Below, in pieces: positions 15,312 through 25,323 of a stretch of 64,000 bases of DNA (position 1 is its first letter; each line of letters starts with the position of its first letter). The notes below the pieces were generated by a model. That model saw only the letters and a program-made list of their open reading frames with translations, made no database searches and had not been told where the DNA came from. Source of the stretch: Nitrospira defluvii. Lineage in GTDB: Bacteria > Nitrospirota > Nitrospiria > Nitrospirales > Nitrospiraceae. The stretch covers positions 3,681,501 to 3,745,500 of the forward strand of contig FP929003.1 in NCBI GenBank assembly GCA_000196815.1, in the 5' to 3' direction. A program made the position numbers and the translations under genes.

Positions 15312-16994
15312 TTACTGCAGGCCCACAATTTGACCCGATTGTGGATCGACATCGATCCGTTCCCCGGCAGGCTTCTTCGGTAGACCCGGCATCAACTGAA
15401 TGCCCGAGCAGACTGCGGTGAGAAAGCCGGCCCCGGCCAGAATCCGCAACTCCTGAATCGGCACCGTGAACCCGGAGGGCCGCCCCTTCACCGTCGGGTC
15501 GTGCGAGAGCGAAAGCGGGGTCTTCGCCATACAAATGGGAAGCCGATCGAATCCCAATCGTGTTGCCAGCTCTACGTCCCGCTCCGCCTGAGGCGAGAAT
15601 GACACGCCGGCCGCCCCATAGATCGTGGTGGCAATGGTCTCAATCTTCTTTTTGATGGGCGAGGTCACCTCATAGAGATGATTGAATTGCGTACCTTGCG
15701 CCGCGACCTTGACGACCGCCCGGGCCAGTTCCTCGGCTCCACGCCCGCCATCGGACCAATGAGTCGACACCGCAGCTGCCGACGCGCCTGCCGCCAATGC
15801 CCGTTCACATACCCAGTTCAGTTCCTCGGCTGAATCGTCCTTGAACGCGTTCACTGCAACCACCACCGGCACTCCATGCGCCCGGACATTGGCGATATGC
15901 TGTTCGAGGTTTGCAAAGCCCCGCGCCAGCGCCGCCGGATTCGGCCCCGTGACACCGGGAGGCAGCGGAGCACCGGATTTCACGATGCCCCCACCGCCAT
16001 GAAGTTTGAGCGCACGCAAGGTCGCCACCACCACCCCGGCATCCGGACGAAGACCTGACGTGCGGCACTTAATGTTGAAGAACTTTTCCGCGCCTAAATC
16101 ACTTCCGAATCCAGCCTCGGTCACCACATAGTCTGCACAACGCAACGCCAACCGATCGGAGACAATCGAGCAATTCCCATGCGCGATGTTGCCGAACGGC
16201 CCGGCATGAACGAATGCGGGAGTCCCTTCCAAGGTCTGCACCAAATTCGGCAGTAACGCATCCTTCAGCAACACGGCCATGGAGCCGGCGCAACTGAATT
16301 CCTCGGCACGGACCATCTGTCCACCCTCTGTCAATCCAACCAGAATTCTCCCGAGGCGCTGGCGAAGATCTGCATGATCCGTTGCCAGGGCCAGCACCGC
16401 CATGACTTCCGACGCCTCTGTAATCACAAACTTTCCCGGCCGCCGTCCGGTTTCCTCTCCCAGGAGAATGTCGCGAAGCGCGCGATCACTTACCCCAAGC
16501 GTGCGAGGCCATCTGATCCCTTTCGGATCGACCTTGAGCGTATTGCCGTGAAACAGATGGTTCTCGACAAATGCGGAGAGAAGATTGTGGCTCGCAGAGA
16601 CGGCATGCGCATCGCCGGTGAAATGCAGATTGATATCTTCCATCGGGTGGACCTGGGCTCTCCCGCCTCCGGTACCGCCCCCCTTGATCCCAAAGACCGG
16701 TCCCAAGGAAGGCTGCCTGAGCGTGACGGCGGCCCGATGGCCTAAACGGCACAACCCCATGCTCAGCCCGATTGAAGTCGTCGTCTTGCCCTCGCCAAGA
16801 GGCGTTGGATTGATGGCCGTCACCAGAATGTATCGTCCCAGCGGTCGGTTCTGGATTCGCTCACCCAGCGTGGGGCCGATCTTGGCCTTGTAGCGCCCAA
16901 AGGGGATGAGATCATCGGAATGAATACCTAAGGACTGTGCGATTTCGAAAATATGCTTGTGAGGGACGGAACGGGCTATCTCCAGATCAGTCAT
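15312..16994 (-). CDS. fhs: Formate--tetrahydrofolate ligase
   Basis: This 560-residue protein has the ATP-binding loop TPLGEGKTTTSIGLSMGL and the family signature GIKGGGTGGGRAQVHPMEDINLHFTGD. It joins formate to tetrahydrofolate with ATP to give 10-formyl-THF, the entry of formate into C1 metabolism. Length and motifs match the family throughout. The gene stands alone, with about 200 bases of non-coding sequence between it and the M23 peptidase gene upstream. Confidence 0.96.
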   Translation of the reverse strand: MTDLEIARSVPHKHIFEIAQSLGIHSDDLIPFGRYKAKIGPTLGERIQNRPLGRYILVTAINPTPLGEGKTTTSIGLSMGLCRLGHRAAVTLRQPSLGPVFGIKGGGTGGGRAQVHPMEDINLHFTGDAHAVSASHNLLSAFVENHLFHGNTLKVDPKGIRWPRTLGVSDRALRDILLGEETGRRPGKFVITEASEVMAVLALATDHADLRQRLGRILVGLTEGGQMVRAEEFSCAGSMAVLLKDALLPNLVQTLEGTPAFVHAGPFGNIAHGNCSIVSDRLALRCADYVVTEAGFGSDLGAEKFFNIKCRTSGLRPDAGVVVATLRALKLHGGGGIVKSGAPLPPGVTGPNPAALARGFANLEQHIANVRAHGVPVVVAVNAFKDDSAEELNWVCERALAAGASAAAVSTHWSDGGRGAEELARAVVKVAAQGTQFNHLYEVTSPIKKKIETIATTIYGAAGVSFSPQAERDVELATRLGFDRLPICMAKTPLSLSHDPTVKGRPSGFTVPIQELRILAGAGFLTAVCSGIQLMPGLPKKPAGERIDVDPQSGQIVGLQ

Positions 16995-17190
16995 GCGATG
17001 TTCCTCGTGACAGGAAGAATTTCAGGAAAGGGCCGAGTATACCACGGCATTCGACGAAGTCAGGGGAAGCAGGAACTGCGTAGCGCAGGACCGGAAGCGC
17101 TGGAGCTTCACGTGGGCAGCTGGGGATTATGAGGGGAATGGGAAGGGAACAGGTACGCGTTATTCGAAATCTTGGAGGAATGCGAAAAGA

Positions 17191-18210
17191 CTAGTCGAGA
17201 ATAAACTTGGTCGGATCCAACGCCTGGCCGTTCTTCTTGACCATGTAATGGAGATGTGGTCCCGTGGAAAGCCCGGTGCTGCCGACAAGCGCGACCACAT
17301 CACCGCGCTTCACTCGCTGCCCCTCTTTCACCAACGACTTGGCAAGGTGCCCATAGACCGTCTCAATTCCATAGCCATGGTCCAGCTTGACCATATTACC
17401 CATTTTCGAGTCAAAGGCCACGGTGACGACACGTCCGAGCGCGGGAGCCTGGACGGGCGAATTTGCCTGAGCGCCGATGTCCAGACCGTCATGCCAGGCC
17501 GGCTTTTCGGTGAATGGCGAGACCCGAGGGCCAAACGCCGATGTCACCCATCCGCGCACAGGCCAGATGGAGGGAGTTGACGCCCACTGAGTTGAGCGCT
17601 GCTCTGCAACCTGGGTCAGGCTTTCGAGGGCCTCCTCCTGTTGCTTGGCCTCCCGGACGAGAGCATCGAGGCTTTCGCGGACTTGCTGCGTCGCTTCCTC
17701 AATACTTTCCGTAGCATAATCAACTTCGGACTGATTGGTATCACGCGCTTCAGAAACCTGCTGCCGCGGCTCCAGCCCAGAAGTGGCTGATCCAGCCCCC
17801 TGCACTCCGGCTTTTCCATCGGGTAATGGACCGTCCTCACCACCCCGTCCATTGGCCAAATCCCCGGCCGGCTTACTGGCGTCAATTCCCAGCATGACCC
17901 GAAGCCGTTGATTCACCTCTCCCATAGTCGAAAGACGCTTCTTGAGGTCATCAATCGCGGCGGAAAAGGCAGCCGTCTGCTCACGCGCGCCCATAGCTTC
18001 AGCCCGGAACGCCGACAATTGCCATACCTCTCCGGTCCGAATCACATAATGAGAGATAACGAGCAGATCCGCCACGACCAGGATCGCAGCCAGGATCAGG
18101 AGCTTGCGCACGAATTTCCGTGGAAAACTAAACCGCAACGGCTTGGAGGAGGACCCCCGAAAAACCACCACGGTGTAGGCATCACTTGTTTCGGCCGCTT
18201 GTTGGCTCAT
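17191..18210 (-). CDS. M23-family murein endopeptidase with membrane anchor and coiled coil
   Basis: The 339-residue product has an N-terminal cytoplasmic stretch, one membrane segment (LLILAAILVVADLLVISHYVI) and a coiled-coil region. A glutamate/serine-rich linker follows, then a C-terminal LytM/M23 domain. The zinc ligands are visible in PAWHDGLDIGAQ (H and D) and GPHLHYMV (HxH). It should cut peptidoglycan cross-bridges in the periplasm or regulate an amidase. The domain order resembles envelope-anchored M23 proteins that act at division or elongation sites. Confidence 0.88.
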   Translation of the reverse strand: MSQQAAETSDAYTVVVFRGSSSKPLRFSFPRKFVRKLLILAAILVVADLLVISHYVIRTGEVWQLSAFRAEAMGAREQTAAFSAAIDDLKKRLSTMGEVNQRLRVMLGIDASKPAGDLANGRGGEDGPLPDGKAGVQGAGSATSGLEPRQQVSEARDTNQSEVDYATESIEEATQQVRESLDALVREAKQQEEALESLTQVAEQRSTQWASTPSIWPVRGWVTSAFGPRVSPFTEKPAWHDGLDIGAQANSPVQAPALGRVVTVAFDSKMGNMVKLDHGYGIETVYGHLAKSLVKEGQRVKRGDVVALVGSTGLSTGPHLHYMVKKNGQALDPTKFILD

Positions 18211-18327
18211 AGGACGCTCTCCCCTTCACGGATTCAACCAAGAATTCAGCCACTGACTTTTGCAGTGTACTGATCTCTGGCGCGATGGTCAACCCTTTGT
18301 TTTCAAAAATTACTCTATTAGAATCAA

Positions 18328-18657
18328 CTACTTACGAGTCTCATCCCTGACCCATTTCAGATAGGGTGCCGATCCCGCAATGACCGGGAGTGCGATAATC
18401 TCAGGGATGGAATAGCTATGGTGCCGTCGGATGACTGCTTCGAGCTCCGGGTATCGCTCCAGGGTTGTTTTGATGAGCATCAGACACTCATTTTCGACGT
18501 TGACCTTATTCTCCCAACGGAAGATCGATCGAATGCCATTTAAGACATTCGCGCAGGCGGCAAGTCTGGACTCCACAATGATCAGCCCGAGTCTTTCTGC
18601 CTCCTCGGCCGTTGCCGCAGTCACAAACACCACTACCTCAGAACAGTTCGCTCCCAC
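18328..18657 (-). CDS. cutA: Divalent-cation tolerance protein CutA
   Basis: This 109-residue protein matches CutA over its length (VVVFVTAATAEEAERLGLIIVESRLAACANV, SIFRWENKV, LMLIKTT, HSYSIPEIIALPV, YLKWV). CutA forms a stable trimer and has been linked to copper tolerance, though its biochemical role is uncertain. I chose a GTG at 18657, preceded by GGGGGA, because it gives the normal family length. An in-frame ATG at 18729 would add about 24 residues with no family counterpart. Confidence 0.88.
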   Translation of the reverse strand: MGANCSEVVVFVTAATAEEAERLGLIIVESRLAACANVLNGIRSIFRWENKVNVENECLMLIKTTLERYPELEAVIRRHHSYSIPEIIALPVIAGSAPYLKWVRDETRK

Positions 18658-18729
18658 ATTTCCCCCATAGTCTAAGCAAATTGCGTGCCGATGCAAAGCG
18701 GCGAATACTGTTTGCGCTTCAGTTATCAA

Positions 18730-19007
18730 CCACTTAGTTCAGAATTCTACCCCGTCTCCGTGCCGCTTACGCTCAACAAACTAGGCAGGATTTGCACAAT
18801 TCGACAAAAAACGACCATCTCCAGAAGCGCGACCTGCCCACCGATTGTTAGGCCCGGCCCTCATCCTCTCATCCCTACGCTTCGGTCTGAATCCGCTAAG
18901 TCTTGAGGTCAGACCCCATGCGACGAGTGGCTGACCACACCGGAGTTGACACCCCTTTTACAGCTCCTTATGATCCAACCGTATAGATGATAGATGGAGG
19001 TGCACTG
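18730..19007. other. Intergenic region between cutA and rhodanese genes
   Basis: Divergent spacing of about 280 bases. It holds the GGAGG ribosome-binding site of the rhodanese gene near its right end. I see no gene, RNA gene or clear terminator in it. Confidence 0.35.
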
Positions 19008-19328
19008 ATGAGTTTCACGATTACCCCTAAGGATCTCAAGTCGAGGCTGGATAAAGGTGACAAGCTGGTGCTGGTAGACGTCCGGGAGCCATGGGAATAT
19101 GCCATCGCCAAGTTGGAGGGATCCATCCTGGTCCCGCTGGCGACCCTGCAGCAATCTCTCGGCAAACTGGACCGTGACGCCGAGATTGTCGCCGTATGCC
19201 ACCACGGCATGAGAAGTGCGGACGCGACAGGGTTTCTGCTGCAGCAAGGCTTCGGAAAGGTGAAAAACCTGATCGGAGGCATCGATGCCTGGTCTACTCA
19301 GGTAGACCCATCCGTGCCCCGCTACTAG
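19008..19328 (+). CDS. Single-domain rhodanese-like sulfurtransferase
   Basis: This 106-residue protein has one rhodanese domain. It has the VLVDVREPWEYAIAKLEGSILVPL segment and the active-site loop CHHGMRS, whose cysteine would carry a persulfide. This is the GlpE-like class that moves sulfane sulfur to an acceptor such as thioredoxin or cyanide. The ATG at 19008 has GGAGGT upstream. It converges on the epimerase gene with a nine-base gap, so there is no operon clue to its partner. Confidence 0.87.
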   Translation: MSFTITPKDLKSRLDKGDKLVLVDVREPWEYAIAKLEGSILVPLATLQQSLGKLDRDAEIVAVCHHGMRSADATGFLLQQGFGKVKNLIGGIDAWSTQVDPSVPRY

Positions 19329-19337
19329 CTCAAGCGG

Positions 19338-20261
19338 TTACCCGAGCCCATCGCGGAAATACTCGACCGTCCGCCGCAGTCCCTCCCGAAGATCGACCTT
19401 CGGTTCCCACCCAAGGTCGCGGTGGAGCTTTGTGGAGTCGATGACGCTTCTGGCTTGCTCGCCTCGCTTCGCCGGGCCATGCACTTCCTTAAACTCTACC
19501 TTGGTTAAATCGACGACGATTTTGAAGAGGTCGTTCACGGACGTCTCGATTCCCGTGCCCACGTTGTACACGCCCTCCACCTCAGGACCCATCGCCATCA
19601 AATTCGACTCCACGACATCCTCGACAAACACAAAATCCCGAGTTTGACGCCCATTTCCGTTCACCACCGCCTGTTCGCCACGCAGCATCTTTTGAATGAA
19701 AATGGCAACAACTCCTGCCTCACCCTCCGGATCCTGCCGCGGCCCGTACACATTCGCATATCGGAGACTTACCACTTGGATGCCGCTCAACCGGTGGTAG
19801 TAGCCAAGATAATGCTCCCCGCATAACTTACTGATACCGTAAGGGGACAGTGGCTGGGTGATGTGGGTTTCCGGTGCGGGAAAGGCCAGCTGCTCGCCAT
19901 AGATCGCCCCGCCGGATGAGGAAAAGATGACCTTGCGCGCACCATGTTTCGACGCTTGCTCCAGCACATTGAGCGTTCCGAGCACATTGACCTGCGCATC
20001 GAACATCGGATCTTCGACCGAACGCCGCACGTTCATCTGAGCGGCGAGGTGGAACACGATCGACGGCCGTTCATTGCGAAAAATCCGTTCCAGCTTGGGA
20101 TTTTCTATATCCAGTTTGTAGAATTGGGCCGCCTTGGGGACGTTTTTCCGCTTTCCTGTGACAAGGTTATCGACCACCACAACATCATGCCCCTCCTGGA
20201 GCAAACGATCCACGACATGTGACCCGATGAACCCTGCCCCCCCCGTGACCAAGACTTTCAT
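19338..20261 (-). CDS. NAD-dependent sugar-nucleotide epimerase/dehydratase (GalE-like)
   Basis: The 307-residue extended SDR protein has the NAD-binding motif VTGGAGFIGSHVVDRLL and the catalytic Y-x3-K in PYGISKLCGEHY. DHRDL-type segments are replaced by VVVVDNLVTGKR. It resembles UDP-glucose 4-epimerase and related enzymes that make sugar nucleotides for surface polysaccharide. The ATG at 20261 follows GAGGAG; a longer frame to 20315 lacks family similarity. The exact sugar cannot be read from the sequence. Confidence 0.88.
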   Translation of the reverse strand: MKVLVTGGAGFIGSHVVDRLLQEGHDVVVVDNLVTGKRKNVPKAAQFYKLDIENPKLERIFRNERPSIVFHLAAQMNVRRSVEDPMFDAQVNVLGTLNVLEQASKHGARKVIFSSSGGAIYGEQLAFPAPETHITQPLSPYGISKLCGEHYLGYYHRLSGIQVVSLRYANVYGPRQDPEGEAGVVAIFIQKMLRGEQAVVNGNGRQTRDFVFVEDVVESNLMAMGPEVEGVYNVGTGIETSVNDLFKIVVDLTKVEFKEVHGPAKRGEQARSVIDSTKLHRDLGWEPKVDLREGLRRTVEYFRDGLG

Positions 20262-20431
20262 ACGTCTCCTCGCCTCTCCTTCGTCTGCGGATGTACCGCT
20301 CCCCTCACCGAACATTTGAAGGTCAGCCTACACCTTCCGCAGGCTTCCGCAAAGTATTTTCGTGTTGCCCTTGGGCGTGAATGTGTTGGACGAACCCCTC
20401 CGCAGCCCACTGATATCCATACTCGTATCCC

Positions 20432-21187
20432 TCACGCCCTGCGCCGGAACCAGGCCAAGATTTCCCGATTGCCCTTTCGGCCCTCGATGGGCGATTCCAT
20501 ACGCTCCGCCAGCTCCAGCCCCAACTGCTGCGCGCATGCCACCACTTTGTCGGCCGCCCCTTCCCGCAAGTCATCGTCACGAACAATTCCACCCCGTCCG
20601 ACAAGACCTTTCCCCACCTCGAACTGCGGTTTGATCAACGTGATCACAAACCCCGACTCAGTGAGGTAGGGCACAACACAGGGCAGCACCAGGATCAGCG
20701 AGATAAACGACACATCGATGACAATCAGATCGATCGGATCCCGGATGGCACCCGGCTCGAGATACCGGATGTTGGTCCGCTCCATGAGCACCACGCGCGG
20801 GTCCTGCCGTAAGCGCCACTCAAACTGGCCATACCCCACATCGACCGCATAGACGCGTGCGGCGCCGCGCTGTAGCAGGCAATCGGTAAATCCTCCGGTC
20901 GAACACCCGACGTCGAAGCAGATCATCCCTTTCGGATCGACCTGAAATTGATCCAGCGCGCCGGCTAACTTCTCTCCTCCGCGACCGACATAGGGCGACC
21001 CAGGCCCGGTCAGCTCCACTTTCGCACCCGACAAGATCGGTTTCGCCGCCTTATCAACCACCACCCCGTCCACACGCACGAGGCCGGCCAGGATGAGTCG
21101 AGCCGCGTCTTCCCGACTGGCGACCAAACCTCGGCTGACCAGCACGCGATCCAGCCGTTCCCGCTCTGGGCGTAATTTCTGGCTCAT
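20432..21187 (-). CDS. tlyA: TlyA-family rRNA 2'-O-ribose methyltransferase / hemolysin A homologue
   Basis: This 251-residue protein has an N-terminal S4 RNA-binding domain (RLDRVLVSRGLVASREDAARLILAGLVRVDG) and an FtsJ/RrmJ-type methyltransferase domain with the SAM motif FDVGCSTGGFTDCLL and catalytic lysine region IKPQFEVGKG. TlyA methylates cytidines in 16S and 23S rRNA at the subunit interface. It is the last gene of the run rny-ymdB-xseA-xseB-tlyA, a grouping often seen in bacteria. Confidence 0.92.
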   Translation of the reverse strand: MSQKLRPERERLDRVLVSRGLVASREDAARLILAGLVRVDGVVVDKAAKPILSGAKVELTGPGSPYVGRGGEKLAGALDQFQVDPKGMICFDVGCSTGGFTDCLLQRGAARVYAVDVGYGQFEWRLRQDPRVVLMERTNIRYLEPGAIRDPIDLIVIDVSFISLILVLPCVVPYLTESGFVITLIKPQFEVGKGLVGRGGIVRDDDLREGAADKVVACAQQLGLELAERMESPIEGRKGNREILAWFRRRA

Positions 21188-21253
21188 AGGCTGTGATGGG
21201 AGTTCAACTGCGACAGACACGGGCAATGTGATACCCGAGCATCGATCAGATCG

Positions 21254-21520
21254 TTACTGAGGGCGCTCCGGCTCATCCTCACCGGGAGAAAACGCTTGAA
21301 TCCGCTTCTTGCCGTCCTTCTCTTGCACCAGGATTTCAACCTTCCGCTCGGCATCCTCCAGCATCTTCAGGCAGGTCTTGGACAACCGAATCCCCTCCTC
21401 GAAAATCTTCAGCGAGTCATCGAGAGGAAGATCGCCCTTTTCGAGTTCAGCAACAATCGTTTCCAATCGTGCCATTGCATATTCAAATTTCACGGCGGCC
21501 ACAACAACTCCCTTGCTCAT
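21254..21520 (-). CDS. xseB: Exodeoxyribonuclease VII small subunit
   Basis: This 88-residue protein matches XseB: KFEYAMARLETIVAELEKGDLPLDDSLKIFEEGIRLSKTCLKMLEDAERKVEIL. It wraps around the XseA large subunit in the enzyme that degrades single-stranded DNA to oligonucleotides. It lies 39 bases after xseA and 66 before tlyA, in the same direction. Confidence 0.94.
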   Translation of the reverse strand: MSKGVVVAAVKFEYAMARLETIVAELEKGDLPLDDSLKIFEEGIRLSKTCLKMLEDAERKVEILVQEKDGKKRIQAFSPGEDEPERPQ

Positions 21521-21559
21521 CCATCAAACAGAATATTATTGCCTGCCCCACCGGTGAGG

Positions 21560-22918
21560 TCAAGGCATCGAAGGCGGCAACACTTCATTGACGCGACACA
21601 ACAGACGCCCCTCGGCCAGCCGTGCCTGCACCACATCCCCCACCGCCACCTCTGACGCCAGCCGGACGATCCGCCCGGACGGAATGGCCTGGATGACGCT
21701 ATACCCGCGGCTTAAGATCGCCAATGGACTGAGAGCGTCCAATGCCATCATGTACGACGCAACCGCTTGCCGCCTGGACATGAGTCCCCGCCTGGTTTCC
21801 TGCTCCAACCGTTTGTACAGTTGCGGGATCACCACCAACGCGGTCTGAATCCGGCGGTGCGGTCCTTGAGCCAGCAACGCATGTTGGCGTTCAACCATCC
21901 CGCGGTGGAGCAGAGTCAACCGTTCGGTCAGCGTGCGCGTCAATCCGTCGCGCAATTCATCGAGACGCTGGGCATGCGCCTGCACTCGAAAGCGCATCTC
22001 GCGCATCACGCCGACCGATCGCTCGAATCGATGACGCTGCATCTCCAGCAAAGTGCGCACGATTCGATCCAAACGATTCGAGGTCTCACCTAATCGCTCC
22101 ACGATCTCGTCCAACACCGGCACCACCGCCTCGGCCGCAGCTGAAGGAGTCGGAGCCCGATAGTCTGCGGCAAAGTCGGCAAGGGTCACATCGATTTCAT
22201 GCCCTACCGCAGACACGACCGGAACCTTCGACTGCACAATGGCGCGAACGACCACTTCTTCGTTGAACGCCCACAAGTCCTCTGAGGCGCCCCCTCCACG
22301 CCCGACGATCATTACCTCAACCTGAGGCATACCGCTTAACGTCGTGATCGCGTCCGCAATTCGCTCGGCAGCTCCCTCGCCCTGGACCGGCACGGGCGCG
22401 ATAAGAATATTCGCGACCGGACAGCGGCGACGGAGGACCGCCACAATATCGCGGACCGCGGCCCCCGTGCGAGAGGTCACCACCCCGACCGTGCGCGGAA
22501 AGGGAGGCAAGGGACGTTTTCTCGCGTCATCGAACAATCCTTCTCGCGCCAACCGCTCCTTGAGTTGCTCGAACGCCAGTTGAAACGCCCCGACGCCCTT
22601 CGGCTCTAGCGAATCGACGATCAGTTGGTACTCGCCCCGCGGCTCGTACACCGAAATGCGCCCGCGCGCGACGATCGTCAGGCCCTCCTGCAGCGCAAAC
22701 CGAAGCCGCAAGGCCCCTGACCGAAAGAGCACTCCGCGAAGCTGGCTCTGCTCATCTTTCAAGGTAAAATACAGGTGCCCGGAAGACGGAGCGCGGAGGT
22801 TGGTAATTTCACCCTCGATCCAGATATCCCGGAACTGCGCTTCCAGGGAATCGCGGATAAGTCGCGTCACGTCGGATACGGAAAGAAGCAGAGGGAGCGG
22901 AAGGGTGTGGCCGGTCAT
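21560..22918 (-). CDS. xseA: Exodeoxyribonuclease VII large subunit
   Basis: The 452-residue protein has an N-terminal OB-fold (FRDIWIEGEITNLRAPSSGHLYFTLKDEQSQLRGVLFRS). The catalytic core contains GVVTSRTGAAVRDIVAVLRRRCP and VGRGGGASEDLWAFNEE, followed by a long coiled-coil domain and a C-terminal segment (ILSRGYSVI). It cuts single-stranded DNA from both ends and takes part in repair. Length is normal. Confidence 0.95.
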   Translation of the reverse strand: MTGHTLPLPLLLSVSDVTRLIRDSLEAQFRDIWIEGEITNLRAPSSGHLYFTLKDEQSQLRGVLFRSGALRLRFALQEGLTIVARGRISVYEPRGEYQLIVDSLEPKGVGAFQLAFEQLKERLAREGLFDDARKRPLPPFPRTVGVVTSRTGAAVRDIVAVLRRRCPVANILIAPVPVQGEGAAERIADAITTLSGMPQVEVMIVGRGGGASEDLWAFNEEVVVRAIVQSKVPVVSAVGHEIDVTLADFAADYRAPTPSAAAEAVVPVLDEIVERLGETSNRLDRIVRTLLEMQRHRFERSVGVMREMRFRVQAHAQRLDELRDGLTRTLTERLTLLHRGMVERQHALLAQGPHRRIQTALVVIPQLYKRLEQETRRGLMSRRQAVASYMMALDALSPLAILSRGYSVIQAIPSGRIVRLASEVAVGDVVQARLAEGRLLCRVNEVLPPSMP

Positions 22919-22955
22919 ATCTTACCGAACCTGAGAAATTGGCTGGACGAACCGA

Positions 22956-23735
22956 TCAATCCACCACTCGGATCCGTTCGATCGACAAAGCCTTGCCGAG
23001 CGTGGCATCCAGCTCCATCAATACCGCGCAGAACACGACGGGACCCGAGGCCACTTCAAAGCGCCGCGGCATGCCGGTGAGAAACTTTTCGATCGCCAGT
23101 TCTTTCTTAATTCCGATCACCGAATGAAGCGGGCCGGTCATGCCGATGTCCGTGATGTACGCGGTGCCTTTCGGAAGGATTTGCTCATCAGCCGTCTGCA
23201 CATGGGTGTGCGTCCCCGCCACGACCGTCACCAGCCCGTCCAGGTAATGCCCCATCGCCATCTTTTCAGAGGTCGCCTCAGCATGCATATCGACCACGAT
23301 CGCAGAGACCTGCGTCTTGAGACGTTCGATTTCCCGCTTCGCGACCTGAAACGGACAGTCGATTGTCGGCATGAACGCGCGTCCCATCAGATGCAGGACA
23401 CCCAAGGATTCGCCGCCGGGCGTGGTAAACACATAACTGCCTCGGCCCGGCACTCCGGTGGGATAATTTGCCGGACGCAAGAGACGCGGTTCACGAGGAA
23501 ACACCTCGAGGATTTCCTTCTTGTCCCACGCGTGATTCCCCGTGGTGATGACCGACACCCCGAGATCGAACAGATCATCCACCAAGTCCGGGGTAATGCC
23601 GAATCCGCCGGCCACGTTCTCGCCGTTGCCGACCACCACATCGATGGAATGGTTGGCAATCAGTTTCGGCAGGAGGCGAGCCACGGACCGACGCCCTGGC
23701 TCGCCCATGATATCGCCGATCATCAGAACTTTCAT
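22956..23735 (-). CDS. ymdB: YmdB-family metallophosphoesterase
   Basis: This 259-residue dinuclear metal phosphodiesterase has ligands in GDIMGEPGRRS, GNGENVAGGFG, TTGNHAWD and VVAGTHTHVQTADE. Bacillus YmdB cleaves 2',3'-cyclic nucleotides and affects biofilm and RNase Y function. The gene follows rny by ten bases, the same pair order as in Firmicutes. The ATG at 23735 gives the usual N-terminus MKVLMIGDIMGE. Confidence 0.93.
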   Translation of the reverse strand: MKVLMIGDIMGEPGRRSVARLLPKLIANHSIDVVVGNGENVAGGFGITPDLVDDLFDLGVSVITTGNHAWDKKEILEVFPREPRLLRPANYPTGVPGRGSYVFTTPGGESLGVLHLMGRAFMPTIDCPFQVAKREIERLKTQVSAIVVDMHAEATSEKMAMGHYLDGLVTVVAGTHTHVQTADEQILPKGTAYITDIGMTGPLHSVIGIKKELAIEKFLTGMPRRFEVASGPVVFCAVLMELDATLGKALSIERIRVVD

Positions 23736-23745
23736 AACCGTTCAC

Positions 23746-25323
23746 TCATTTCGCGAAATCAACAAACCGGCTCTCCCGGATCACCGTCACCTTGATTTGC
23801 CCCGGGTAAGTCAGCTCCTGCTCGATCTTCTTCGCCAGATCCCGTGACAACTGGAAGCATTCCGGGTCCGTTAAATCTTCCTGCTTCACAATGACACGAA
23901 TTTCACGACCCGCTTGAATCGCATAGGCCTTCTGCACACCCTTGTGAACGGTGGCCAGCGACTCCAACTTCTCCAGCCGCTTCACATACGACTCCAACGC
24001 TTCACGGCGCGCCCCCGGCCGTGCCGCCGACAGCGCTTCCGCCGCCGCCACCAGTACGGTCTCCGGACAAATGGGCTCAACCTGTTCGTGATGCGCCGCA
24101 ATGGCATTCACCACTTTGGCGTTTTCGCCGTACTTCTTGGCGATCTCCGCACCCAGCATGGCATGCGGGCCTTCTTCCTCGTGACTCACGGCCTTTCCGA
24201 TATCGTGCAACAAGGCGCCGCGTTTGGCGAGCTTCACGTCGAGCTTCAACTCGGAGGCCATGATGCCGCAGATGTAGGCCGCTTCCCGCGCATGGTACAG
24301 ATTATTCTGCCCATAGCTGGTTCGGTACTTGAGCCGCCCCAAGACCTTGACTAACTCGGGGTGAAAATCAGACAAGCCGACCTCGAAGATCACCTTTTCA
24401 GCCTCTTCGATCATCAGCTTCTCGATATCGACCTTCACCTTTTCGACGATCTCTTCAATACGCGTCGGATGAATTCGGCCGTCGTGCATGAGCCGCTCAA
24501 GCGAGACCTTGGCGATCTCACGACGCAGCGGATCGAACCCTGAAATAATGACCGCTTCCGGCGTTTCATCGATAATGAGGTCGATCCCCGTCGCCGCCTC
24601 GATCGCCCGGATGTTCCGTCCTTCTCGACCGATGATCCGGCCCTTCATCGCATCGTTGGCAATCGGCACCACCGAGATGGTCGCTTCATTCACATAATCC
24701 CGCGTCACGCGCTGGATGGAACTGGCGATGATTTCCCTGGCCTCCCGGTCGGCATTTTCCTTAGCCTCTTCGAGCAGGCGTTTGGCCAGGCCGGCCGCTT
24801 CCAATCTCGCCTGGCTATCCAGCTCCTGAATGAGTTGCCGCTTGGCTTCCTCAGCCGTCAAGCCGGCCACCCGCTCAAGGGCCTCCCGATGCTGCTTCAG
24901 CGCCTGCGCGCAGGCCGCGTCCTTCTGGACCAGTGTCTCTTCGCGCTTGAGCAACTCCTGCTCCCGCTTGAGCGCTTCCTGGTCCCGCTTCTCCAGCAGG
25001 CCGAGCTTGCGATCCAGCCCCTCTTCCCGTTGGGACACACGCCGTTCCGAATTGGACACTTCGGCAAGCTTGGCCTTTTGTTCCTTTTCGAGTTCGATTC
25101 TTGCTTGAAAGACCAGATCCTTGGCCTCCAGCTTGGCCTCTTTGACGAGATTCTCTGCTTCACGCTGAGCCGATTGAACGATCTGCGCCGACTGGTCCTC
25201 GGCCTCGGCACGACGAGCCAACGCCGACCGACGGCGAAAGACCTCATACAGCCCGACACCCAGGACCGCTCCCACTAATCCGACAAAAATGTACGCAACA
25301 ACGCTGAGAGAAATGGGAACCAC
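23746..25323 (-). CDS. rny: Ribonuclease Y
   Basis: This 525-residue protein has an N-terminal membrane anchor (VVAYIFVGLVGAVLGVGLYEVF) and a long coiled coil (roughly residues 35-200, rich in E, K, A and Q). A KH RNA-binding domain follows (GRIIGREGRNIRAIEAATGIDLIIDETPEAV), then an HD phosphohydrolase domain (ALLHDIGKAVSHEEEGPHAMLGAEIAKKYG, AIAAHHEQ). It starts mRNA decay at the membrane. Length and domain order match Bacillus RNase Y. Confidence 0.96.
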   Translation of the reverse strand: MVPISLSVVAYIFVGLVGAVLGVGLYEVFRRRSALARRAEAEDQSAQIVQSAQREAENLVKEAKLEAKDLVFQARIELEKEQKAKLAEVSNSERRVSQREEGLDRKLGLLEKRDQEALKREQELLKREETLVQKDAACAQALKQHREALERVAGLTAEEAKRQLIQELDSQARLEAAGLAKRLLEEAKENADREAREIIASSIQRVTRDYVNEATISVVPIANDAMKGRIIGREGRNIRAIEAATGIDLIIDETPEAVIISGFDPLRREIAKVSLERLMHDGRIHPTRIEEIVEKVKVDIEKLMIEEAEKVIFEVGLSDFHPELVKVLGRLKYRTSYGQNNLYHAREAAYICGIMASELKLDVKLAKRGALLHDIGKAVSHEEEGPHAMLGAEIAKKYGENAKVVNAIAAHHEQVEPICPETVLVAAAEALSAARPGARREALESYVKRLEKLESLATVHKGVQKAYAIQAGREIRVIVKQEDLTDPECFQLSRDLAKKIEQELTYPGQIKVTVIRESRFVDFAK